Assembly (NCBI GenBank): GCA_029582165.1
Contig: CM055886.1
Coordinates: 23,250,669 to 23,314,668, forward strand
DNA: 64,000 nucleotides
Reading direction: 5' to 3'
Source of the DNA: Portulaca oleracea
Lineage: Eukaryota > Streptophyta > Magnoliopsida > Caryophyllales > Portulacaceae
Numbering within the stretch: position 1 is the stretch's first letter; every line of letters starts with the position of its first letter. The position numbers and the translations under genes are program-made. This document shows positions 53,836 through 63,293 of the stretch, piece after piece. The notes beneath the pieces were generated by a model. That model searched no databases. It saw nothing but the letters and a program-made list of their open reading frames with translations, and was not told the origin of the DNA.

Positions 53836-54640
53836 ACTAATAGTGTATTTGAATTCAGTTTAGAGGATGGAAGGGAGGAGAAAGGAGCGTAAGGTAATGG
53901 AGAGGATGGGAAGGGAAGGGAAGGAAGCTGATTAGAATTGATCTTATTTGGATTTATTAATGACTGGAAGGGATGATAAGTTTTAAAATTCTTCCCTTCC
54001 TCCTCGTTCCTCTTCATTTTAAGCATTAAGAAAATAGAGGGGAACGGAAGGAAACATGAGTTAAGTATTCCGCTCCCTTTCCCTCTCCTCACCCTCTAAT
54101 TATATTCCTAAATATAAAAAATTAGACTATTTCACTCACCTCCCTTTCCCTCCACTGCTTTAACCCACAATACAAACATACTGTAAAAGTTTAAAACTAA
54201 AATTAACACAGATGAGGGAGGGAGGGGGAGGGGAGGGGAGGGTATTAGAAGGGAGGGAACGGGAGGGGAGGTGACTTATTTCTATCTTGTTTGGATTATA
54301 AGTGAAGGGGAATGAAAGGTAAAAGTGGTTTTTAATTGTTGTATTTGGATTAGAAAAAGGAAGGAAGGAGGGGGAGGAGAGAAAAATGAGGTAGTTATTA
54401 TATTACTATTGTTATTGTTTTTTTTAATGCATAATGAGTTCTCCTCCCCTCCGCTAACCCTCATATCGGGTTTAATGAAAAGCGGGTTAATGGAGGGGAA
54501 TGCCGGTAAATGGTTCCCCTCCCCTCCCCTCCTATTTATTTTTTCAAACAAAGGTAGAGGGGGTTATTTAATATCATTCCTCCCCCCTCCCCTCCCTTCC
54601 CCTCCTATAACGCTTATCCAAACAGACTGTTAGAGTAATA
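53836..54640. repeat. G-rich/C-rich foldback sequence, probably nested TIR elements
   Basis: G-rich half-arms (GGAAGGGAGG-type at 53860-53930 and GGAGGGAGGGGGAGGGGAGG at 54213-54245) alternate with C-rich half-arms (54060-54160, 54515-54605). The ends resemble each other inverted: GTGTATTTGAATTCAG at the left and CTTATCCAAACAGACTGT at the right, with similar TTTGGATT starts inside (54288, 54341). Flanking TAATAG occurs on both sides (about 53839 and 54634). I infer two or more nested short TIR elements. Confidence 0.6.
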
Positions 54641-54914
54641 GTCTTATTTCTAAATTTTGCAATTTGTAGAATCTGATTCCAATTGATCCAATGCCTACAA
54701 CTTAGTGGGAAATGTCATAGGAAATTTAATGAGACATTTCATTTTAACCCATTATTATCTAAACTGGAAAAACATATTTTTTTTTCAACCATGTAAATTA
54801 AATCATGGATATAATTTGACTTAGACTGTTACTTTTTTCCATTTAAAGTTCAAAAGTTAATCATGGTTGACTATCCTCTTGGACTACAGTAAATTTAGTG
54901 TGATACCCTGTAAA

Positions 54915-55162
54915 ACCCCCTTGTTCCATAATAATTGTCGTCTTTGAAAATCGTGCAGTTAAATTTTGAATATAAATTTTTCAATATATACAATGAATTG
55001 TTTACATAAAATTACTATCATTGGATTTGTAACGAAAAATAATATCCTAAAAGTATAATATTGCAATCGTTAATTAAATATGTATAAGAAATTATCAACA
55101 AAATATTGATAATGGAGGTCGTGACAGTCAATAAAATGGTAATTAATATGGAACTGATGGAG
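54915..55162. mobile_element. Decayed Stowaway-like MITE
   Basis: CCCCCTTGTTCCATAATAAT at the left resembles the inverted right end AATATGGAACTGATGGAG, which is followed by TA. The left TA is not clear. Confidence 0.5.
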
Positions 55163-55227
55163 TACAATATAAATATTTGAGGAACAAATGGTAAAGTCGA
55201 CAAAGAAAGAAAGAGTAGAACCAAGTA

Positions 55228-55493
55228 CTACCTCCGTCCCAAAATATATGTCCATTTACCTGATTTCGTTGTCTCAAAATATTTATCTCGTTCACAATTC
55301 CAACAACTGTCATTCCTTTTTCACCACAATTAATAAATTTATTTATCACATTTTACAATTTCAACAACTATTATCTTCAATTAAAGTAGAAATAGTTTGG
55401 GTAAATTACAAATTTTTCACCTCAATTCTCGATATGCATTGATCCTTCTCAAGTTAATTAAGTAAATGGACAAATATAATAGGATAGAGGTAG
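55228..55493. mobile_element. Stowaway-like MITE
   Basis: CTACCTCCGTCCCAAAATAT at the left and AATAGGATAGAGGTAG at the right with inner stems TGTCCATTTAC / GTAAATGGACA. TA on both sides (55226-55227, 55494-55495). 266 bp. Confidence 0.85.
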
Positions 55494-55601
55494 TACCTTA
55501 ATAGGTATGAACTTTTGGCTTTAATTGAAGCGTATGAGATTAGAGAATAGTATAGGATTTTTTTTTTCAATTATTCAGATTTAAAATAGGGTTAAGATTT
55601 A

Positions 55602-55784
55602 CTCCCTCCATCCCACATTTAAAGTGCATCTTTTTTTGAGAATGTATAAAATTATTGTCCATTTTACTAATTAATGATATTAAATTTATTATCTTTCATT
55701 TAAAATTAACATAAAAGAATGCATTAAATAATGTTCCTTCAAAAATTTTTATTTCCTAAAAGTGATTACAACTATGGGACATAG
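55602..55784. mobile_element. Stowaway-like MITE
   Basis: CTCCCTCCATCCCACATTTA at the left and CAACTATGGGACATAG at the right, flanked by TA (55600-55601, 55785-55786). 183 bp. Confidence 0.78.
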
Positions 55785-55786
55785 TA

Positions 55787-56545
55787 TATCAAAACACATT
55801 TAATCAATGAACCTTTATGATATTTGCACTATTATACATTATTTTTTTATTATTAAAAGTCAAAAGATTTAAAAGTTTATATAATTCAAACAAACAACAT
55901 ACTAAACAGCAAACATTTACCATCAAAAGAAAATGGTTACAACCAAACTGCTAAAAATATAACACAACAAAGACTTCTGCAAGGACCACATCTAAACGAA
56001 ACCTACACATCGCAAATAAGATATAAGATCTATGAAATCAGCTTGAAAGATCATCAACATACATTATTTATTTAATCAATGCACCTTTCTTATTAAACTA
56101 GGAGAAGGAACATTTCACATTTCACATTTCACAATTCAATTAATTTAACATTATTACTTTCTTTCCACTACCAGATTAACAGTATGTGATTTTAAGTGTT
56201 GTTAATTAGTTGAAATGTCGAAATTCTACCACCAACCCAATATGTAGACCTCATAGTCAATGTATGTATAATAAGGATATTGTATGAAAAGATTTACCAA
56301 CTAATTCAACTCAAAACTTACACAAAAATGCACAATTTAAAGTTCCTACGTTTGTTTATCTTTTCCTAAAACAAAAATGCACAATTTAGAGTAATTGTGA
56401 GTATCCCACCAACCACCAAAACTAAAAGTATCTTAATTAGTCATAAATTTAGTGTGAATTAATCTCACTTGAACATTTTATCGTTTTTATTTTTATTTTT
56501 ATATGACCATAGCTTATTTCATATAAAATATTTAATAAAACTAAT
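55787..56545. other. AT-rich intergenic sequence
   Basis: It has a local duplication of AAAATGCACAATTTA (56323 and 56373). No gene recognised. Confidence 0.5.
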
Positions 56546-56921
56546 GAAAATTTTATTTGGTAGACTTCAACTTTTACCTATTCCAAGTTGTTAATCACTT
56601 TACAAAATATTACAAGTGGTAAACTTATTTAATTTGAAAATTATTCCAAGTGGTAGGTTTATTTTGAACATTTTATATATTATTTCAAGTTGTCAATCAC
56701 TTTAGAGATTATTCTAAGTGAGTTGATTGTTAAATTAAGAGGGTGAGCTAAGTGAGATCGAGAGATGATGAGAGTTTTGTGAGCAGAAATTAATTAGTAG
56801 TACTAAAAGGAGCTCACTAGATGGAAAAGTTTTAAAAATAAGCCTACCATTTTTGAATATTTTGTAAAGTGGTTGACAACTTGGAATAGCTAAAAGTTAG
56901 AGACTACTAAATAGAATTTTC
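56546..56921. mobile_element. TIR element, unclassified MITE
   Basis: Left GAAAATTTTATTTGGTAGAC and the complement of the right end GAAAATTCTATTTAGTAGTC match, and the similarity continues inward for about 90 bp (CTATTCCAAGTTGT, CACTTTACAAAATATT). 376 bp, non-coding. No exact target duplication seen. Confidence 0.7.
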
Positions 56922-57365
56922 CAAAAATTAATTTAGTACTATAATTTAGCTTGTGTTTGACCGTGGAAAAAAGTTCATCCAGTTCAATAGTAATATTTTG
57001 CTTCAAAAAATATGAAAATAAATAATTTGGGAAATAGTATCATATAAAGTAACTAAAATTAATATAATTTGAAGAATGGCTGAGATGAACTCGACTACAT
57101 CTATGTTTAAGATTTATTTAATTATGGTGATTATCCAACACCTACAATCACCATAAAGATATCCTTAAAATATTTTAGAGAAAGAATTAAATCCTTCTCC
57201 AGTCTAGTGACCATAAAGATTAATTAGTCTAAAATTAATACTAAAAAATATTTCCCAGGCGAGATACGAAAGTGTCTGATGTATTAGTCTTATTCTTAAA
57301 TTTTATAGTATGTTTAGAGAATTATTTCTAATTGAACCAAATTTTAAAATTGTTTGCTACCTATT
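56922..57365. other. AT-rich intergenic sequence
   Basis: Nothing recognised. Confidence 0.5.
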
Positions 57366-57759
57366 CACAACAAGAAAAATTACTTTGGGTAACAAAATGA
57401 TTTGTTGCCCTAGTCCGATTTTTGTTGCCCTTTAACTTGAGGCTACAAAAAAATTTGTCACGATTTGGTTGTTTAATGTTCAAAGCACAAATCCGGGCTA
57501 CAAATTAGTAAAAATGGTAGCACAAGGTGGACGTGATGGGCAACCAAACTTTTTTGTTGCCTTAGTAATTTTTGGCAACCATTTTCCTTTAAATTTGTTG
57601 TCCAATCTGTATCAATTGCAACAAAAAATGTTTTGTTGCCACATATAATGTATTTGACCACAAAATTATTTGGTTTCCCTATTTTAAGTTAATGCAATAA
57701 TATTTTTTTTTTGTCCAAACTACTCTAAATTTGTTGCCCAATCATATTTTTCTTGTTGT
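57366..57759. mobile_element. CACTA-type MITE, copy 2
   Basis: Terminal repeats CACAACAAGAAAAAT and ATTTTTCTTGTTGTG are perfect over 15 bp, with a 3-bp duplication ATT (57363-57365, 57760-57762). Interior TTGTTGCCC-like motifs occur in both orientations. 394 bp; same family as 18898-19300. Confidence 0.93.
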
Positions 57760-58254
57760 GATTATTCCATAAGCAAAAGTGGTTTGATGAATGTTCGGTC
57801 TCATTTTGAGCCGAATACTTCTCTTTATTAGGAAGTTTTTGCATGTTTTAACCCTTTATAATATGTTAGTTATAAGAATTTTCTAGTTTTATAGGAATTT
57901 GGGAGATTAAGCTAATAAGGAGCCTAATATGGAGCAAAATGCATCAAGAAGAGAAGAAGTGGAAGCAGCCAATTGAGAGCTTTGAAGAAATGGGGACTAC
58001 CATACTCAAATCAGCTAAGGAAGAGTGGGACCAGAAGGCCGACTCGCCCGAGTCGACCCTCGGCGCGGTCGAGTCGAGCCTCTGGAGGCTGCCAACAAAA
58101 TTCAGAAAAATTGACTAAGTACAGGAGAGGGACAGAAGGCCGACTCGCCCGAGTCGACCCTCGGCGCGGTCGAGTCACCCTCCTGTCAGCTGAAGAAATC
58201 CAGCCAAAATGAAGAACTCCAAAGGACCAGAAGCCTGACTCGCCCGAGTCAGGG
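57760..58254. repeat. Retrotransposon-like flank with three GC-rich palindrome units
   Basis: Two units of about 100 bp (from 58029 and 58129) share AGAAGGCCGACTCGCCCGAG and CCCTCGGCGCGGTCGAGTC. A shortened third unit is at 58232-58250. Each has the palindrome GACTCGCCCGAGTC (58041, 58142, 58237). The sequence around it is not coding. The gypsy LTR starts directly after the third unit, so it inserted here. Confidence 0.75.
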
Positions 58255-59263
58255 TGATGTATATTTGATGGCCATATACATCAAGGTCATCAAGGGAGAC
58301 AACCCATACACACCATAGAAGCCAAATACTCACCTACATGGAAGAAGAGTTCAAGTCTCTTACATATCTCTCTACTAAGGAAGGATTCTACAAGGGTACT
58401 CAAGTAATTTGCTCCTTATTTCAAAAACCATAAAGTTATCATGGAAGACGTCCTAGAGTGGATTAATCTACATTTAAAGAGCTTTCATATGGTTCAAGAA
58501 TCTTGAGATTTGGCTAAGAAACGAAGGAGTTATCATCATTTGTAATCTAGTTTAGTTCATTTGTTTCTTTATGATGTCATACTAGTTTAGGATGATGTAA
58601 GCTATAATCCCTTGTATTTCTAGATTTGTACACGCCAAGGGGGCTTCCATTTAGTATAAATAGACCCCTTGGGTGCCTTGTAATCTCATTCAATTCAATA
58701 ATTCAAATACAAACACAAGGTGTTGTTTTCTTTCTAGCATTTGCTAGTATTTCGTTTCTCTTGAGGGAGATTCGATTCTATCATCTTCTTCTAGCTTAGG
58801 GTGGCGTCCTAAGTGGTGATAGGAAGAGATTGAAGCATTCTTGAAGGTGGTGTGGCTGTATCCTCCAAGAATCTTCAAGAGCCAAATCTATCATTCAATC
58901 ATCCAATTCGTTCATTCAAGCAATTCATCCATCTTTGATTGATCTTTCAAGCATCAATTGACATTCAATCTATCAAATACCATTCGTCCACTCCATATTC
59001 ATCCCACAATCGATCAAGATGTCATCGTTCATCATCATTCATCAATCGTTCATCCATTCAATTCGTCATTCATCCATCATTCATCAAAACTTCAATTGAT
59101 CTTCAATCTTGGTAAACGAATTCCATCATCTTTTCGTTTATCTACATATATTTTCATTCCATTTTGGATCCTTAAGAACTTTGAGAAGCAAGATTCTTAT
59201 CTTGGTTTTTAAAGATCCTTAGCTTTTGTATAATTTGATCATCCTTGGTCTCATTATACATCA
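58255..59263 (+). repeat. Left LTR of the gag-only gypsy element
   Basis: TGATGTATATTTGATGG...TTATACATCA, 1,009 bp. Internal palindrome at the start (TTTGATGGCCATATACATCA). A TATA-like AGTATAAATAG at 58654-58664 may be the promoter. The 3' part repeats TCATCCATTCA-like motifs. Confidence 0.93.
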
Positions 59264-59267
59264 AAAT

Positions 59268-59279
59268 TGGTATAAGAGC
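59268..59279 (+). other. Primer-binding site, tRNA-Met (one mismatch)
   Basis: TGGTATAAGAGC, one base from TGGTATCAGAGC, four bases after the LTR. Confidence 0.85.
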
Positions 59280-59500
59280 TTAGGAGTTGATTCTCTTAGT
59301 TCTTGAACCATTTTTTTACAAATCTTTCCATCACAAATCCATCCCCTTCCATCATCCCCATCTCACGTCCACCAAGAACCATAAAAAGAACCCCCAAATC
59401 AAACACAAAACCCACCTAAACACAATCCCCCTCTCGTCCTTCACCACCACAAACCCCAAAACCGTGAGTCTTTCAATCTTTTGCACCAAGATTGTTCAAG

Positions 59501-60883
59501 ATGGAAGATTAAGGCACTCTCACACCTACACCTACGGAGCCCCAAGAAGATGGTGAAGCATTAAAGAAAAGAATCACCTATCTCAACGATCAACTAAAGA
59601 GATACATGCATCTACGACATAGGGTGAACCGTGGAGATAGTGAGACTAATGAAAGTGATGAAGAGGTGCCACAAAGACGTTCCCCAAAGGAGGAACGATT
59701 CGACTTCAAAGTTGAGATCCCGGAGTTTAATGGTAATCTTGATCCCGAGAACTTCTTAGATTGGATGCAAACTATTGAACGTGTTTGTGATCTTAAAGAA
59801 GTCCTTGATGAGAAGAAAGTGAAGTATGTGGCTCTTAAGTTGCGAAAACATGCGTCCATATGGTGGGCCAATTTGCAAAAGAAGAGGCAAGCAAAGGGCA
59901 AGGACAAGATTAGAACATGGGATAAAATGAAGAAGAAGCTCCAAGAGAAGTTTCTACCACTAAGTTATCTCCAAGATAACTACTACAAGTTACAACGATT
60001 GGTTCAAGGGAGCAAAAGTGTGGAGGAGTAAACAAAGGAGTTTGAACATCTTCTTTGGCGTTGTGATATCAAAGAGAATGAACCACAAACTTTGGTACGT
60101 TATCTTTTTGGTCTTAATGATTGGATTAGATACATTGTTGAGTTGCAACCATACAAAACCTTGGATGAGTTGAGTTCTTTATCCCTTAAAGTTGAAAGGC
60201 AAAGGAGAAATAAGGGAAAAGAAGCCTTGAACAAGTACCAAACTCCACAAGAATCATCCCACCCTACATTCCCACACACACCACAACAAAATTCCACATT
60301 CCCTACAAAACTCCCAAACACAAAAACTCCACAAAATTAGCCCCCATCCATCCATAAACCCCACGTCCAAGAAACCAAATTCCTAGCATCAAAAAGGTGT
60401 TTTCGATGCCAAGGGTTGGGACATTATGCTTCGGAGTGCCCAAACAAGAGAGTAGTATCTTTGGTGGAATATCAAAGTGCTTTGTATGTAGAACCGGAGT
60501 GTCATGAAAATGAGAGTGAAGAGGAAAAAGGAGTTGGCGTGAATGAGGAAGAAAATGTTGGAGAATGTGTAGAGGAGTTGGATGATGGAGAGTTACTTGT
60601 AGTAGGAAGGGCCTTAAATGAAGCTCAAGTGCCAAATGATCAAGTACAAAGGGAGGCTATCTTTCGCTCTCGTTGTACCATCAAAGGGAAAGTATGCTCA
60701 TTGATCATAGATGGAGGAAGTTGCACCAATGCCGCTTCTACAACAATGGTCGAGAAATTGCAAATGGAGATTAGCCCTCATCCCACACCCTACACCCTAC
60801 ACTATACAATGGCTAAGCCTAGGACAAGGCATTCGTGTGGATCAAAGGGTCTTGGTAAGTCTTTCAATTGGGAAGAATTATAA
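59501..60883 (+). pseudogene. Gypsy gag and protease start, with nonsense mutations
   Basis: One continuous frame begins MED at 59501 and is interrupted by stops at codon 4, at 60029-60031 and at 60338-60340. It contains the retrotransposon gag domain (FKVEIPEFNGNLDPENFLDW, VALKLRKHASIWWANLQ, YYKLQRLVQGSKSVEE), a CCHC zinc knuckle CFRCQGLGHYASEC (about 60400-60440), and the protease start SLIIDGGSCTNAASTTMVEK, with Gly in the middle of the usual D-S-G. A frameshift near 60820 moves the protease to the next frame. Gag packages RNA; without pol the element depends on others. Confidence 0.88.
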
Positions 60884-61178
60884 AGACTCCTTATGGTGTG
60901 ATATTATTCCTATGGATACTTGTCATATTTTGTTGGGAAGACCATGGTTGTTCGATACGAGTGTCATACATGATGGGAGAGCCAACACTTATACTCTCAC
61001 TCTCAATCAAAAGAAGATTATTTTGACACCTCTAGCACCATCTTCTCGACCTAAGGAGGAAGAAAGGCACATTGTGTCGATTATGAAAGAGGAAGATCAT
61101 CGCATAAAGAGCATAAGGGACTTATTCTTACAAACATGGAGGAGAATAATTCGGATCCAAGCCACCACCCAATCTTGA
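60820..61178 (+). pseudogene. Gypsy protease end
   Basis: After the frameshift the protease continues in the frame that ends at 61178, with VLVSLSIGKNYKDSLWCDII and DTCHILLGRPWLFD, the ILGRPWL block near the end of gypsy proteases. After SSRPKEEE the similarity stops. No RT follows. Confidence 0.82.
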
Positions 61179-61498
61179 GATTTCCTATGAGGCGAATCTT
61201 TCATGTGCACCCTAGAGATATCCACTTGGATCTCATGGTTGAAAAGCCAAGGATTCGTAGGAACCAAGAAGCTAAAGTCATCAAAGTAGGTTATTTCATG
61301 CTAAATGATGAAGGTAAAGTAGTGAAGCTTGACTTGGAAATTGAGAAGCTACATGGAATCTCTATGTTCATGGTGAAAATTCGAGGATCCAAGTCTTTTA
61401 ATGCCCATGGATTACTTGGGAGAAATATGAAGAAGTTTAGAAAAGGGGTATATGATGATTTCAAGTCCTTTAAGAAGAAAGTTTGTAATTTTTTGTGA
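61136..61498 (+). CDS. Unrecognised 120-codon frame of the gag-only element
   Basis: Open frame after the protease, with FHVHPRDIHLDLMVEKPRIR, GYFMLNDEGKVVKLDLEIEK and a lysine-rich tail. It overlaps the end of the protease frame by 43 bases in another register. I see no RT, integrase or nuclease motif. It could be an old deletion junction between protease and the 3' region, a chance frame, or an element-specific protein. Length and amino-acid make-up are compatible with a real protein, but nothing supports a function. Confidence 0.35.
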   Translation: MEENNSDPSHHPILRFPMRRIFHVHPRDIHLDLMVEKPRIRRNQEAKVIKVGYFMLNDEGKVVKLDLEIEKLHGISMFMVKIRGSKSFNAHGLLGRNMKKFRKGVYDDFKSFKKKVCNFL

Positions 61499-61552
61499 AG
61501 AAGGCAAGTAAGAGAGTTGATGCTCAAAGTTTGAGGACAAACTTTTTTCAAC

Positions 61553-61562
61553 CGAGGGAGTA
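61553..61562 (+). other. Polypurine tract of the gag-only element
   Basis: CGAGGGAGTA directly before the right LTR, preceded by TTGAGGACAAAC, a context common in plant gypsy 3' regions. Confidence 0.7.
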
Positions 61563-62449
61563 TGATGTATATTTGATGGCCATATACATCAAGGTCATCA
61601 AGGGAGACAACCCATACACACCATAGAAGCCAAATACTCACCTACATGGAAGAAGAGTTCAAGTCTCTTACATATCTCTCTACTAAGGAAGGATTCTACA
61701 AGGGTACTCAAGTAATTTGCTCCTTATTTAAAAAATCATAAAGCTATCATGGAAGACGTCCTAAAGTGGATTAATCTACATTCAAAGAGCTTTCATATGG
61801 TTCAAGAATCTTGAGATTTGGCTAAGAAACGAAGGAGTTATCATCATTTGTAATCTAGTTTAGTTCATTTGTTTCTTTATGATATCATACTAGTTTAGGA
61901 TGATGTAAGCTAGAATCCCTAGTATTTCTTGATTTGTACACGCCAAGGGGGCTTCCATTTAGTATAAATAGACCCCTTGGGTGCCTTGTAATCTCATTCA
62001 ATTCAATAATTCAAATAAAACACAAGGTGTTGTTTTCTCTCTAGCATTTGCTAGTATTTCGTTTCTCTTGAGGGAGATTCGATTCTATCATCTTCTTCTA
62101 GCTTAGGGTGGCATCCTAAGTGGTGATAGGAAGAGATTGAAGCATTCTTGAAGGTGGTGTGGCTGTATCCTCCAAGAATCTTCAAGAGCCAAATCTATCA
62201 TTCAATCATCCAATTCGTTCATTCAAGCAATTCATCCATCTTTGATTGATCTTTCAAGCATCAATCGACATTCAATCTATCAAATACCATTCGTCCACTC
62301 CATATTCATCCCACAATCGATCAAGGTGTCATCATCATTCATCAATCGTTCATCCATTCAATTCGTCATTCATCCATCATTCATCAAAACTTCAATTGAT
62401 CTTCAATCTTGGTAAACGAATTCCATCATCTTTTCGTTTATCTACATAT
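61563..62449 (+). repeat. Right LTR of the gag-only element, truncated
   Basis: Nearly identical to 58255-59149, which implies a recent insertion. It stops at CTACATAT; the last 114 bp found in the left LTR are missing. The next bases already belong to a gypsy integrase frame. Confidence 0.92.
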
Positions 62450-62450
62450 C

Positions 62451-63293
62451 CTTCTAGCAGTAGACTATGTGTCTAAATGGGTAGAGGCCATTCCGTCAAA
62501 GAGAAATGATGCAAAGGTAGTGACTAAATTCCTTCGGGAAAATATCTTCTCTAGGTTTGGAGTGCCTCGAGCGATAATTAGTGACCAAGGAACCCATTTC
62601 AACAATCGATCTTTTACAACTTTGCTTAGGAAGTATTCCGTGGAGCATAGATTAACCATCGCTTATCACCCACAATCAAATGGTCAGACTGAGGTGTCCA
62701 ATAAGCAGATTAAGCAAATTCTTGAGAAGACGATGTCTAAGAATAAAAGAGACTGGTTTGTCAAATTAACCGATGCTTTATGGGCCTATAGGACAGCCTA
62801 CAAGACACCCATAGGAATGTCTCCGTATAGAGCGATTTTTAGAAAGCCATGCCATTTACCAGTTGAACTTGAACATAGAGCGTGGTGGGCCTTGAAAGCC
62901 TTAAATCTTAACCTTTCGGAGGCTGGGAATGTTAGGAAGTTGACCTTGTGCGAATTAGAAGAATTAAGGAGGGAAGCCTATGAGAATGGACGATTGAGTA
63001 AGGAGAGGTCCAAAATCTTGCACGATAAGATCATTCATAGGAAGACTTTCTTCCCGGGACAGAAGGTGCTCTTGTATGACTCAAGATTGCACTTGTTTGC
63101 TGGAAAGTTGAAATCTCGGTGGACTGGGCCCTTTATTGTAACAAAGGTATTCCCTTCAGGGGTGGTTGAAATTAAGGACCCAACTAACGAGTCTATTTGG
63201 AAAGTGAACGGTCGCAGGTTGAAACTTTTCTTGGAGTTTCCGGAGAAGGTGGACGTGGAGTGTGTGACATTCCACGATTCATCCGACCATTGA
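62451..63293 (+). CDS. Gypsy integrase, C-terminal two thirds
   Basis: Inserts retrotransposon cDNA into the genome. The frame enters at [15 protein letters not shown], holding the first catalytic aspartate. The second lies in [13 protein letters not shown], and the catalytic glutamate in [14 protein letters not shown]. The C-terminal domain has [20 protein letters not shown] followed by GPF and NGRRLK. So the D-D-E core is complete and uninterrupted, but the zinc-binding N-terminus and the rest of pol are missing. The first real codon is 62451; bases before it belong to the LTR. About 281 codons, ending in a normal stop. Confidence 0.93.
   Translation, partial: LLAVDYVSKWVEAIPSKRNDAKVVTKFLRENIFSRFGVPRAIISDQGTHFNNRSFTTLLRKYSVEHRLTIAYHPQSNGQTEVSNKQIKQILEKTMSKNKRDWFVKLTDALWAYRTAYKTPIGMSPYRAIFRKPCHLPVELEHRAWWALKALNLNLSEAGNVRKLTLCELEELRREAYENGRLSKERSKILHDKIIHRKTFFPGQKVLLYDSRLHLFAGKLKSRWTGPFIVTKVFPSGVVEIKDPTNESIWKVNGRRLKLFLEFPEKVDVECVTFHDSSDH

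Larger units (their letters stand above)
58255..62449 (+). mobile_element. Gag-protease-only Ty3/gypsy retrotransposon, right LTR truncated
   Basis: Left LTR 58255-59263, tRNA-Met-like primer site, broken gag and protease frames, an extra 120-codon frame, a polypurine tract, then a right LTR that stops at 62449 after about 887 bp. The internal region is only 2.3 kb and has no RT, RNase H or integrase, as in the TR-GAG class of non-autonomous elements. The target duplication cannot be tested because the right LTR end is lost. Confidence 0.88.

Noticed and set aside
57973..58212. 79-codon Arg-rich frame over the palindrome units
   Set aside because: It is a by-product of the GC-rich repeats, with no known domain.
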